A stretch of DNA of 37,990 nucleotides from Verrucomicrobiota bacterium. Its GTDB lineage: Bacteria > Verrucomicrobiota > Verrucomicrobiia > Limisphaerales > SIBE01. Location of the stretch: NCBI GenBank assembly GCA_016871515.1, contig VHDE01000051.1, positions 1 through 37,990 on the forward strand, in the 5' to 3' direction. Below, piece after piece: positions 1 through 7,239 of the stretch (position 1 is its first letter; each line of letters opens with the position of its first letter). The position numbers and the translations under genes were made by a program. The notes under the pieces were generated by a model. It searched no databases. It saw only the letters and a program-made list of their open reading frames with translations, and was not told the DNA's origin.

Positions 1-244
1 GCGGGACATACGCATCGGCCGGCGGCGTGCCGAGTATTTCGAGCGGGACAATGGTGTCGTTGTGGTCATCGGCATACATGACGAGAGCGATCCCGATCTG
101 GCGTGAGTTGCTCAAACACGCGGCGCCTTTCGCTTTCTCTTTGGCTTTGCTCAGCGCTGGCAGAAGCATTCCGGCGAGAATTGCGATGATGGCGATGACA
201 ACCAACAATTCGATGAGCGTGAAGGCCCGGCCTTGCGTTTTCAT
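1..244 (-). CDS. Prepilin-type N-terminal cleavage/methylation protein (5' part only)
   Basis: This is the N-terminal 81 residues of a type II secretion/type IV pilus-like pseudopilin; the rest runs off the left edge. It begins [20 protein letters not shown], so a prepilin peptidase would cut between Ala and Phe of the A-FTLIE motif and N-methylate the Phe. The following hydrophobic stretch, ending near [20 protein letters not shown], is the usual alpha1-N helix. The pattern '[21 protein letters not shown]' is typical of the large Verrucomicrobiota/Planctomycetota family that carries DUF1559 or H-X9-DG C-termini. Position -1 is Ala rather than the usual Gly, which is tolerated in this phylum. 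The start ATG (complement of 242-244) has no visible Shine-Dalgarno. The precise role (pilus, secretion or matrix) cannot be told from this part. Confidence 0.9.
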   Translation of the reverse strand, partial: MKTQGRAFTLIELLVVIAIIAILAGMLLPALSKAKEKAKGAACLSNSRQIGIALVMYADDHNDTIVPLEILGTPPADAYVP

Positions 245-470
245 GGGTCGATGTACAGTATCACGGTTATGAGGGATTCGCCAGTCTTTATGCATGACCA
301 ACTTGGGAACATCCGAATCTTCTTTGGAACCTTTGCGGGCTTAGCGGCCTTCTGTTCCAATGCGAAAACGCATTTTACACAAAGAACGCGGAGGCCGCAA
401 ACATGAGTAACTAACCAACTAACCGACCACACGTCTCGTTTCTTGCCATACCGGGCACATCTTGGCGCCA
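245..470. other. Intergenic, no gene recognised
   Basis: This stretch upstream of the left-edge pseudopilin contains only short open frames that lack coding character. It would hold the promoter of the minus-strand pseudopilin, but no convincing -35/-10 pair stands out. From about 471 onward it merges into the palindromic element described separately. The stretch from 635 to 754, before the TIM-barrel gene, also shows no gene. Confidence 0.5.
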
Positions 471-634
471 CCCCTCCCGGTCAAACAGGCGTTTGGTCGC
501 AGCGCAGAGTTTCACTCTGCCGCATAGCAGATTTTCAATCTGCGTCGCTCCCGTACGATCCTGCGCGCTAGACAAGTGCGGACAGGCTGCCGACTGCAAG
601 TCGGCGATACGCAGAGTGAACCTCTGCGCTGCGA
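471..634. repeat. Compound palindromic intergenic element, type A
   Basis: Outer arms of 24 bp at 497-520 and 611-634 are inverted copies differing at one base. Inside and within the arms lie short hairpins of the same design: GCAGAG-N5-CTCTGC at 504-520, GCAGATT-N3-AATCTGC near 527-543, GCCGACT-N3-AGTCGGC near 589-605, and GCAGAG-N5-CTCTGC at 611-627. The left part (about 472-521) is also found in inverted orientation at 23912-23961 with roughly 80 percent identity. The related hairpin at 1836-1873 shares the TCGCAGCGCAGA arm. This looks like a dispersed palindromic unit (REP/BIME- or MITE-like). No transposase gene accompanies it. Confidence 0.75.
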
Positions 635-754
635 GGAAGGTGCGGACGCGCCCTTGTGTCTTATTCGGCAGGGGAATCGGCTTGCTTTTAGGTTCTGTTT
701 CGGTACGAACAAGCCAGCCCTGTTTTGAACGCAACTCAATCAAATCCGAATATT

Positions 755-1825
755 ATGAATCTCAACCGCCGACAATTTGGAAAATCTCTCGCTATGGCAG
801 GAGCTGGACTGGTTCTGGGCCAGCCATCCTTCAGCCAAACGCAAACCGCCGAAAAGCGCATCAAGCTTGGCTTCGATAATTTCGCAGTGCGCGCCATGAA
901 GTGGAAAGCGCCGGAGTTGATCGACTACGCGGCGCAACTTAAGACGGATTCACTTTTCATCAGCGATCTTGGACCGTTCGAAAAGTTTGACGACGGTTAC
1001 TTGAAGGAGATCAAGGCCAAGGCGGCGGACAAAGGGCTGCAAATCCATCTGGGCAGTTGGAGCATTTGCCCGACGTCGAGAGCATTCAGGAAGGACTGGG
1101 GGACGGCAGAAGAGCATTTGACGCTCGGAATTCGCATGGCCAAGGCGCTCGGCTCGCCGGTCTTTCGCGTCATTCTCGGAAATGGTGACGACCGCAAGAG
1201 CGAAGGCGGCATCGAAGCTCGCATCACAGACACCGTGAAGGTTTGCAAAGCCTGTCGCAGCCGTGCGCTTGACGCAGGCGTCAAGATCGCGGTGGAAAAC
1301 CACGCCGGTGACATGCAGGCTTGGGAGTTGGTCACTCTAATCTTAGCCGCGGGCCAGGATTACGTCGGCGCCAATATCGATTCCGGGAACGCCGCGTGGA
1401 CCTTCGAAGATCCGCTCGAGAATCTGGAGATTCTTGGCCCGTACGTCGTGACCAGCAGTCTGCGCGACTCCGCCATTTGGGAAACGCCAAATGGAGCCAC
1501 CGTGCAGTGGACTGCGATGGGCGAAGGCACAGTGGACTTCAAGGCTTACATGAAGCGCTTTGCCGAATTGTGTCCCGGCGTGCCAGTGCACATAGAAACG
1601 ATCTCGGGTTTTCCGCGGGAACTGCCTTACTTTCGGAAAGACTTCTGGAATGCCTGGCCCAAAGCGCGCGCCCAGGACTTCGCCAAGTTTGTTGCTTTAG
1701 CCAAACACGGCAAACCAATCCCACGGAAGCCGGCTGATATCCCGGAAGCGGACTACCAAAAAGGCGAAATCGAACGCAGCGTTAAATACTGCAAGGAAAC
1801 GCTTGGACTCGGGCCAAAAGCGTAG
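755..1825 (+). CDS. Sugar phosphate isomerase/epimerase family protein, exported
   Basis: The product is a 356-residue xylose-isomerase-like TIM-barrel protein. It starts MNLNRRQFGKSLAMAGAG, a twin-arginine-type signal (R-R-Q-F followed by a hydrophobic Ala/Gly stretch), so it probably acts in the periplasm. Barrel features include the run KIAVENHAGDM and GANIDSGNAAW, which match the metal-binding Glu and Asp strands of this superfamily, and a late Glu strand in VHIETISGFPRE. Homologues are numerous in Verrucomicrobiota and Planctomycetota, where they accompany sugar oxidoreductases, but substrates are mostly unknown. I chose the ATG at 755 over an upstream TTG at 725 because only the ATG places the Tat motif at the N-terminus. 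It is followed by a strong hairpin 10 bp after the stop. It is alone on its strand here, so no operon partner suggests the substrate. Confidence 0.88.
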   Translation: MNLNRRQFGKSLAMAGAGLVLGQPSFSQTQTAEKRIKLGFDNFAVRAMKWKAPELIDYAAQLKTDSLFISDLGPFEKFDDGYLKEIKAKAADKGLQIHLGSWSICPTSRAFRKDWGTAEEHLTLGIRMAKALGSPVFRVILGNGDDRKSEGGIEARITDTVKVCKACRSRALDAGVKIAVENHAGDMQAWELVTLILAAGQDYVGANIDSGNAAWTFEDPLENLEILGPYVVTSSLRDSAIWETPNGATVQWTAMGEGTVDFKAYMKRFAELCPGVPVHIETISGFPRELPYFRKDFWNAWPKARAQDFAKFVALAKHGKPIPRKPADIPEADYQKGEIERSVKYCKETLGLGPKA

Positions 1826-1835
1826 CCGGACCGGC

Positions 1836-1873
1836 TCCTCGCAGCGCAGACTTTCAAGTCTGCGCTGCGAGGA
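1836..1873. repeat. Perfect 18-bp-stem hairpin (type A arm), possible terminator
   Basis: The stem 1836-1853 pairs perfectly with 1856-1873 around a two-base loop. Its arms carry the same TCGCAGCGCAGA sequence as the compound element at 497-634. It sits 10 bp after the stop of the TIM-barrel gene and before the convergent channel gene. It could stop transcription from the left, but no T-run follows on either strand, so I class it as a palindromic repeat first. Confidence 0.7.
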
Positions 1874-1950
1874 AGGCAAGCGCGCTATACACGTAATTTC
1901 ACTCTGCTCTATGAGAATGCATTCGTGTCCTAGTCAAGTGCGTCCCACGG

Positions 1951-3447
1951 TTATTTCTGCAGCCCTGAGATACTGGCCGCGCGACGGCGCGAGGAAATTC
2001 CGTCACGCAAACTGCTGAAGATGTTCTTCATCTTGTCGAGTATTTGGTCCGCGACCGACTGGTGGAGGACGACGCGCTCTTCCGGAGAAGCTCTGCCCTT
2101 TTCTTTCAATTCACACTTCCGCGCGGCGATAATCTCCGAGATTTGGACGGCGATCTCGGGACGCTGTTTCAGAAGAACGTTCAAGTGTTCCTTGCCGACT
2201 TCGTAAACGACCGAGTCTGTAGCCCCAACGACCGTGGCCGAACGCGGTTCACCTGTGAGCAAGGACATTTCCCCAAAGAACTCGCCCGGCTGAATGGTAT
2301 GGACTTTGACTTGATGCTGGCCATTGTCGAGGTTCGACTTCACGTCCAAGAGACCTTCCACCAAAATATACATTGAGTCTCCGGAGTCTCCCTGATTAAC
2401 GATCGCGTGTCCGGCGTTGAAACGCCGTTCTTTGATCTGGCTGCCAAGATCGGTCATCTCGTCGGGCGTCAGAGCGGAGAAAATCTCGATCCGTTTGAGG
2501 AGCGTCGATCGATCGGCGCGTCGGTCGAGTTGGCGCGAAGGCATCTGCGCAAAGAACATATCGTGCTTTTGATACGCGAGCGAAATGCCGGCTTGGTGAA
2601 GATGATTCAACACGCTCGTGATCACTTCGTGCCGGGCCACTTCGGGATTGACCTCCGCGGGCTTCAACCAGTACCGCAGGACATACTCAATGCCACGATC
2701 GTTGAGTTTGTTGGCGGCGATAAATGGCGCGGGCGTCTCGAGCACACATTTGACTGCCTTGACGCCAGCGAGCAGCACCCGCAAGGCCCGTTCCGTCGGC
2801 ACTTCGAAATCCAGGCATAACGTGACGTCGAAGCGGCACCTGCTTTCGGGTTCGCTGTAATTGGTCAGCAGCATCGAGCTGATTTCGCTATTGGGCACCA
2901 CTAACAAAGTGTGCGACATCGTCCTCAACCGCGTGGATCGCCAACTGATTTCCAAAACCAAACCTTCGACAGCTTCCGTGGCGCGCGGGTGCAAGCGAAT
3001 CCATTGGCCGATTTTAAATGGACGATCCACATTCAGCGCGATGCCGCAGAAGACATCGGCAATCATGTTCTTCAAGGCGAAGCCAACGACGAGGCTGACG
3101 ACACCGGACGTCGCCCAGATACCGGTGACCGATTGTTTGAAGACAAAGCTAACGATCACGAAAGCTGCGATCAAAAAGACCCCTACGGCAACCAGGTCTT
3201 TCAACAGTCGGGGAATGCTGCCCTCGAGCCGGAATTCCAACAGTCTCCAAACAATCACTTCGATGAGCCGGACGAGCAGCCAGGCAACGCTGAAAACAAA
3301 ACTGATGCCGGCGCAGGCGGAAAGAATGGTGACCGTGTAGTCCGTCGCCTGGTCTTTCCACTTTAGGAAATAAGGCAAGCCAACCACCAGAATGATAGCG
3401 AAGGTAACGGTCGGCCAAACAAGCTGCTTAATAAATTTCCAGAACAT
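1951..3447 (-). CDS. MscS-family channel with C-terminal cyclic-nucleotide-binding domain
   Basis: The 498-residue protein has three N-terminal membrane segments (about 12-30, 40-65, 84-104). The MscS pore helix and beta domain follow (about 108-190, including GVVSLVVGFALKNMIADVF and NVDRPFKIGQWI), then the alpha/beta vestibule to about 290. The C-terminal cyclic-nucleotide-binding domain (about 317-440) carries a phosphate-binding cassette, PGEFFGEMSLLTGEPRSATV at 387-406, in which the Glu and Arg that contact the nucleotide phosphate are present. This is the architecture of the bacterial cyclic-nucleotide-gated (bCNG) branch of the MscS superfamily; members studied elsewhere respond poorly to tension and may gate on cAMP. 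The gene lies 23 bp downstream of the secretin gene on the same strand, so the two are probably co-transcribed. Start ATG at 3447 fits the first helix. No ligand can be assigned from sequence alone. Confidence 0.9.
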   Translation of the reverse strand: MFWKFIKQLVWPTVTFAIILVVGLPYFLKWKDQATDYTVTILSACAGISFVFSVAWLLVRLIEVIVWRLLEFRLEGSIPRLLKDLVAVGVFLIAAFVIVSFVFKQSVTGIWATSGVVSLVVGFALKNMIADVFCGIALNVDRPFKIGQWIRLHPRATEAVEGLVLEISWRSTRLRTMSHTLLVVPNSEISSMLLTNYSEPESRCRFDVTLCLDFEVPTERALRVLLAGVKAVKCVLETPAPFIAANKLNDRGIEYVLRYWLKPAEVNPEVARHEVITSVLNHLHQAGISLAYQKHDMFFAQMPSRQLDRRADRSTLLKRIEIFSALTPDEMTDLGSQIKERRFNAGHAIVNQGDSGDSMYILVEGLLDVKSNLDNGQHQVKVHTIQPGEFFGEMSLLTGEPRSATVVGATDSVVYEVGKEHLNVLLKQRPEIAVQISEIIAARKCELKEKGRASPEERVVLHQSVADQILDKMKNIFSSLRDGISSRRRAASISGLQK

Positions 3448-3470
3448 CAGATCGCAAATCAGGGTTTTGT

Positions 3471-6386
3471 CTAAAGGGAGCGTCTCGCAGAGTCGTCCGC
3501 GCTTGATCGAATTGGCTCGAACTCCGGCCGCTTTACTGCTTCTTCCATTTTCTTCAGTGTTTCTTCGATTACCTGCAGCGTGACTTCATAGTATTTCTCG
3601 ATCTCGAAGAAGTACTGGGCAGCTTCCGCATCGATCAGGTGGAATTGATCGATTTTGGGTTCAGGGATCAGGATGACCTTCCCCAAGCTGAAATTCTTCA
3701 ACGTCATGTGTGATTCTCCGCCGTTTAGGGAAAGTATTTTCTTTAAGAGCAGCACGCGTTGCAGCCGCACCATATCGAGCTTGTCTCGCAGGATCACCGA
3801 ATGACGCCGCACCCTCTTATCGTCGGGCTGGTTCAAATCCCACAGCAAACGGCTCCAGGCTTTCTGGTCTGGACAAGAAACAAGCCGAATCTCGGGAATC
3901 GGCATGGTTACCTTTTGACCGGGTTTCGTGCCGGACTTGTCTTCGGAAAATGTCAGCACGAGGGCCTTGCCTTGGTTCTTCGCGAAAAATGCTTCGTAAT
4001 CTTTTGCGTTGGCAAGATTCGATAGAATGCGCTCCAAGAATTGGACGTTGAATGCCCCGGCCTGCTGGCTCTCGAACGCGATCAAACGTTCTGGGTTAAT
4101 ATGGCGATCCAGAAACTTCGTGTCGGGTTTGCCTTCTTCCGAGGAAAGCCGCCGGACAACTTCCCAAACCATGCGATGAACCAAAACATTCTCGCCTGGG
4201 ACACGACCTTCGGCGAAGTGACTAAAGGGCTCGGTGAACGCCAACCGAAAGTCGCGCTCGATCGCACGTTGCGCGAGGGCTCGGAACTGCTGTAAACGCG
4301 CGTTGTCCGTGATGAACTTCAGGTCGAAAATATCTTCAGAACGGATGCGATAGGTATCGCGAAAAAGCTTGTTGCCGAATTCATCGAAACGGTCTTCGTC
4401 TTTTGGCAAGTATTGACCCAGCTTACTGCCCCTCTCCGCGGCGAGCACATGAGGCGTCAGGACCACGATCACCTCGCGCTTCTTCGTGGTCGTGCGTCTG
4501 TTTCGAAACAACACGCCGAGATAAGGAATGTCACCTAACAGCGGCACTTTGTCTCGAACGGTCGAATGTTCCTTGCTGACGAGGCCTCCAATAATGAACG
4601 GTGTGTTGTTATCGATGCGCGCGTAAGTCTGAATCCGGCGGGTAGCCATTGTCGGCGCCGACGCCAGCACTTCGCCACTTGTCGATCTCACTTCCAAGTC
4701 TGCGCCCGGGACCGCGGACGAAACAATTGTATCCACAAGCAAACTGACTTCGTCACCGCGCTCATTGGACCGAGGCATAATGTTGAGCGAAATGCCCGTG
4801 GCCAGATACTTGAAATCAAAGGCGAGGCGACTCCCGCTTTCTAATGCGCCCTGCTCGCGGCTTGTCGCAATCGGGATGTCCGTGCCAACGCGGATGGTGG
4901 CTTGCCGATTGTTCAGGGTAAGCACGCTCGGTCGGGAAAGAACCTCCGCTTTTCCATCGCGCACCAGACCTTTCAAACGAGCCACCCAATTTTTATCAAA
5001 ATTCTGCATGTCATCGAAATTGAAGCGAAGGGTGTTGAGTGCCGTGCCTGCAGCGCCTAGCGACCCGATCATCCACTCGAAATTGCCTTCGCGAAATTCC
5101 CACTCAATTCCCAATTCCGTCAGGCCGTCTTCACTAATTTCCAACACCATTCCTTCCACAAAAATCTGCCGATCGGCGCGGTCGATAAATTCGTCCAAAA
5201 GCTGTTTGACGCGGCCAAATTGTTCCGGATGGGCCGGGTGGAAATAAACGAGCAGTTGGGACATCGGCGAGGCATTGACAACCGACGGCAAGGGTGTCGC
5301 CACTGACGGGGTGACCGAAGATTCGAAGGCGCCTTTATCGCTGATGTTCTCGGCGCCAAGAAGAGACGTTTGATTGCTATCCGGCGAAGGCATCGGCGCA
5401 ACCAGTGGAAGCGCGTCAAATTCGATCGGCATATCCACCTGCGACAAATCCTCGGCCGTCCGGATGCCAAACCCTTTTAATCCGGTCATTGCGCCGGCAA
5501 CATCGATGTAACTGAGGCGAATGAGACGATGGGCAACATCTTCGGCCGTCAGATTCTTCTTCATGGCTTCCGTCGAACCGAGCAAGGCTTCGACCATGGG
5601 TGGAATCGCATCGAGGTCAGCGTTCTCCTCGAGGCCGCGCGAGGCGCCTGAAATAACGATACCCTGAATCCACAATTGTGCCGGTTGCGACAGGAATCGG
5701 CGGTGTGCGAGGCGAAGAACGGCCAGGCCTTCCGCTGTGTTGCGCGTCAGAATCGATCCCTCGCTTAGTCCGCTTGGGATCGGTGGTAAGAGTTGAACTT
5801 CCGAAGTGGCCGCTGTCTTGTACGCCTTCTCGGTCTGAAGTTTCAGCTGGAGAGTGGAGAGCAGTTCTGTCAGTTCGGTGGCACTTAGCTTCGGCAAAGC
5901 CATCAGCTTGCCAGAATTCGCTGGGAGTTCGGGTTGAAATGGAATGGGTTTCGGCTTTTCCGTTTCTCCGCTTGCGTCGCGCGCGTTGCTTCTTGACTGA
6001 ACAGGCGCCGCCTCTTCGGCAGCAAGCAACAAATTGCTGGCGTCAGTTTGATTGGTGATGGAACGGGGCTCAGGCTTGGGCGTCTGTTTATCCAACGTTT
6101 CCATCATTTGCCGCAAACCGTCATCCTTCGCTTCTTCGGTCAGAAAACCCCGGTTAATTTGCGGTTCAACAACCTCAAGCGAGGCCACTGATCGAGAGGA
6201 AGAGACGCAACTTAAAAGCGCACCGCACACCACGAAGCAGCCAGTGAGAACTGCGCACAGCCGAAACTGAGGTATCGAGGCAACGATCACTTGTCGGCAA
6301 CAACCCAAAAGCCGGACGAAACAAGCACCTTTGTCTTTTGGTCTTCGCATCAGAGTCGTCGTATTCGGAAGCTGCCACCGGGTCAT
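3471..6386 (-). CDS. Secretin-family outer-membrane protein (type II secretion/type IV pilus class), with long C-terminal extension
   Basis: The 971-residue product carries a secretin core. An N-domain lies at about 375-430 (LLVYFHPAHPEQFGRVKQLL then VEGMVLEISEDGLTELGIEW). The secretin domain spans about 470-650, with the hallmark VPLLGDIPYLGVLFR near 614-628 and the closing strand EVIVVLTPHVL. The N-terminus has a hydrophobic segment ending in ALLSC (Cys60), a fair lipobox, so it may be a lipoprotein that targets the outer membrane without a pilotin. Residues 70-370 are low-complexity and poorly conserved. A stretch of about 320 residues after the secretin domain (650-971) is charged and ends in a coiled coil (FEIEKYYEVTLQVIEETLKK); classical GspD/PilQ end soon after the secretin domain. 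An alternative start is the Met at codon 13. No GspE/F/G neighbours are present, although two pseudopilin genes lie in the same window. A terminator lies upstream, so it has its own promoter. Confidence 0.9.
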   Translation of the reverse strand: MTRWQLPNTTTLMRRPKDKGACFVRLLGCCRQVIVASIPQFRLCAVLTGCFVVCGALLSCVSSSRSVASLEVVEPQINRGFLTEEAKDDGLRQMMETLDKQTPKPEPRSITNQTDASNLLLAAEEAAPVQSRSNARDASGETEKPKPIPFQPELPANSGKLMALPKLSATELTELLSTLQLKLQTEKAYKTAATSEVQLLPPIPSGLSEGSILTRNTAEGLAVLRLAHRRFLSQPAQLWIQGIVISGASRGLEENADLDAIPPMVEALLGSTEAMKKNLTAEDVAHRLIRLSYIDVAGAMTGLKGFGIRTAEDLSQVDMPIEFDALPLVAPMPSPDSNQTSLLGAENISDKGAFESSVTPSVATPLPSVVNASPMSQLLVYFHPAHPEQFGRVKQLLDEFIDRADRQIFVEGMVLEISEDGLTELGIEWEFREGNFEWMIGSLGAAGTALNTLRFNFDDMQNFDKNWVARLKGLVRDGKAEVLSRPSVLTLNNRQATIRVGTDIPIATSREQGALESGSRLAFDFKYLATGISLNIMPRSNERGDEVSLLVDTIVSSAVPGADLEVRSTSGEVLASAPTMATRRIQTYARIDNNTPFIIGGLVSKEHSTVRDKVPLLGDIPYLGVLFRNRRTTTKKREVIVVLTPHVLAAERGSKLGQYLPKDEDRFDEFGNKLFRDTYRIRSEDIFDLKFITDNARLQQFRALAQRAIERDFRLAFTEPFSHFAEGRVPGENVLVHRMVWEVVRRLSSEEGKPDTKFLDRHINPERLIAFESQQAGAFNVQFLERILSNLANAKDYEAFFAKNQGKALVLTFSEDKSGTKPGQKVTMPIPEIRLVSCPDQKAWSRLLWDLNQPDDKRVRRHSVILRDKLDMVRLQRVLLLKKILSLNGGESHMTLKNFSLGKVILIPEPKIDQFHLIDAEAAQYFFEIEKYYEVTLQVIEETLKKMEEAVKRPEFEPIRSSADDSARRSL

Positions 6387-6479
6387 GGCTGGCAGTTCGA
6401 GTCGTGTTTTCTGTTGGTCAATGCTAGCGCTTTCTTATTACACGCCGGTCATTCGTTGTCATTCTTTTTTGAATAAACA

Positions 6480-6510
6480 AAAGGGCGTAGTTTGAAAAAC
6501 TACGCCCTTT
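6480..6510 (-). terminator. Rho-independent terminator after the Pro/Gly repeat protein
   Basis: A perfect 14-bp stem (6480-6493 with 6497-6510) around a three-base loop is GC-rich in its middle. On the minus strand it is followed by a T-rich run (CCCTTTTGTTTATTC). It lies 47 bp after the stop of the minus-strand gene at 6558-7097 and before the secretin gene. It separates the two transcription units. Confidence 0.85.
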
Positions 6511-6557
6511 GAATACGACGATTGCTAAAGTGTTTTCAGCTCATCGAAGAATCCCAA

Positions 6558-7097
6558 TCAAGGGTTCTTCGGTTTGGCTTCGCCAGGACCATCGGGCGCA
6601 CCTGATTCGCCAGGCGGTTTGCCGGTCGGCTTGTTTGGTTGATCGCCAGGTTTGCCGGGACCAGGAGGTTTGCCCGGAGGCTTGTCAGGATGATCGCCGG
6701 GTTTGCCAGGACCAGGACGATTGTTCGTATCGATGATCGCTCTCGGGCTTTTGTCAGGATGATCGCCGGGTTTGCCAGGACCAGGAGGTTTGCCCGGAGG
6801 CTTGTTAGGATGATCGCCGGGTTTGCCAGGACCAGGAGGTTTGCCCGGAGGCTTGTCAGGATGATCGCCGGGTTTGCCAGGACCAGGAGGTTTGCCCGGA
6901 GGCTTGTCAGGATGATCGCCGGGTTTGCCAGGACCAGGAGGTTTGCCCGGAGGCTTGTCAGGATGATCGCCGGGTTTGCCAGGGGGCTTCTCTTTTTGGT
7001 CTTTTGGGGGAGGTTTGGCGGGATTGGCATCTTGCACAGCTGATATCTGCAGCGTGATTAATGCCGCAGCCAAGACAGCATATTTGAGATACTTCAT
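6558..7097 (-). CDS. Small secreted Pro/Gly/Lys-rich repeat protein
   Basis: The protein has 179 residues. A signal peptide, MKYLKYAVLAAALITLQISAVQ, is followed by DANPAKPPPKDQKEKPPG and then a tandem array of a 17-residue unit, GKPGDHPDKPPGKPPGP. About seven copies are present. One copy (around residues 107-130) is replaced by a longer 23-residue variant containing SPRAIIDTNNRPGP. The tail is ESGAPDGPGEAKPKNP. The composition suggests an unfolded, cationic, polyproline-rich periplasmic or surface polypeptide that could bind anionic polymers, but no family is recognised. The start at 7097 was chosen because it gives a clean signal peptide; an upstream open frame to 7259 lacks coding character. 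It is divergent from the epimerase gene at 7240 and ends in its own terminator. Confidence 0.7.
   Translation of the reverse strand: MKYLKYAVLAAALITLQISAVQDANPAKPPPKDQKEKPPGKPGDHPDKPPGKPPGPGKPGDHPDKPPGKPPGPGKPGDHPDKPPGKPPGPGKPGDHPNKPPGKPPGPGKPGDHPDKSPRAIIDTNNRPGPGKPGDHPDKPPGKPPGPGKPGDQPNKPTGKPPGESGAPDGPGEAKPKNP
6641..6981. repeat. Tandem 51-bp repeat array within the Pro/Gly-rich gene
   Basis: Near-identical units start at 6641, 6692, 6761, 6812, 6863, 6914 and 6965 (the last partial). The spacing is 51 bp everywhere except 69 bp between 6692 and 6761, where an unrelated segment replaces part of a unit. Units differ by only a few bases, which indicates recent expansion or gene-conversion-like homogenisation. 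The unit length is a multiple of three, so the reading frame stays open regardless of copy number. Confidence 0.95.
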
Positions 7098-7133
7098 AAG
7101 TGGAATATTGTGACGTAGTATTTTGTTGTTATA

Positions 7134-7165
7134 ACAGTACAGCATTACTGTGGAAATTACTGTGG
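7134..7165. promoter_or_regulatory. Candidate operator in the divergent promoter region
   Basis: A direct repeat ATTACTGTGG occurs at 7144-7153 and 7156-7165 (period 12). The first copy also forms an inverted repeat ACAGTA-N6-TACTGT (7134-7139/7146-7151). The cluster lies in the 142-bp spacer between the divergent repeat-protein gene and the epimerase gene, so a regulator binding here could control either or both. No regulator can be assigned; the spacer is AT-richer than its surroundings. Confidence 0.35.
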
Positions 7166-7239
7166 TCAAGCGACGAATGTCAAGATTATTTTTGCGTTTT
7201 GATTTGGCAAAACAACGGCCATTCTGTCTGAATCCCCCC

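Noticed and set aside
241..471. 76-codon minus-strand frame upstream of the left-edge pseudopilin
   Set aside because: No domain, signal peptide or plausible start was found. It looks like untranslated leader and spacer.
3825..3845. GGTTCAAATCC, similar to a tRNA T-loop
   Set aside because: It lies within the conserved frame of the secretin gene, and no cloverleaf can be drawn around it.
6641..6981. CRISPR-like appearance of the regularly spaced repeats
   Set aside because: The units are directly adjacent without unique spacers, translate in one frame and encode a secreted protein, so it is a coding tandem repeat.
6639..7043. 134-codon frame on the plus strand rich in RRFARRLVRMIAGF repeats
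   Set aside because: It is open only because the 51-bp repeat unit is a multiple of three. The minus-strand frame has a signal peptide and terminator.
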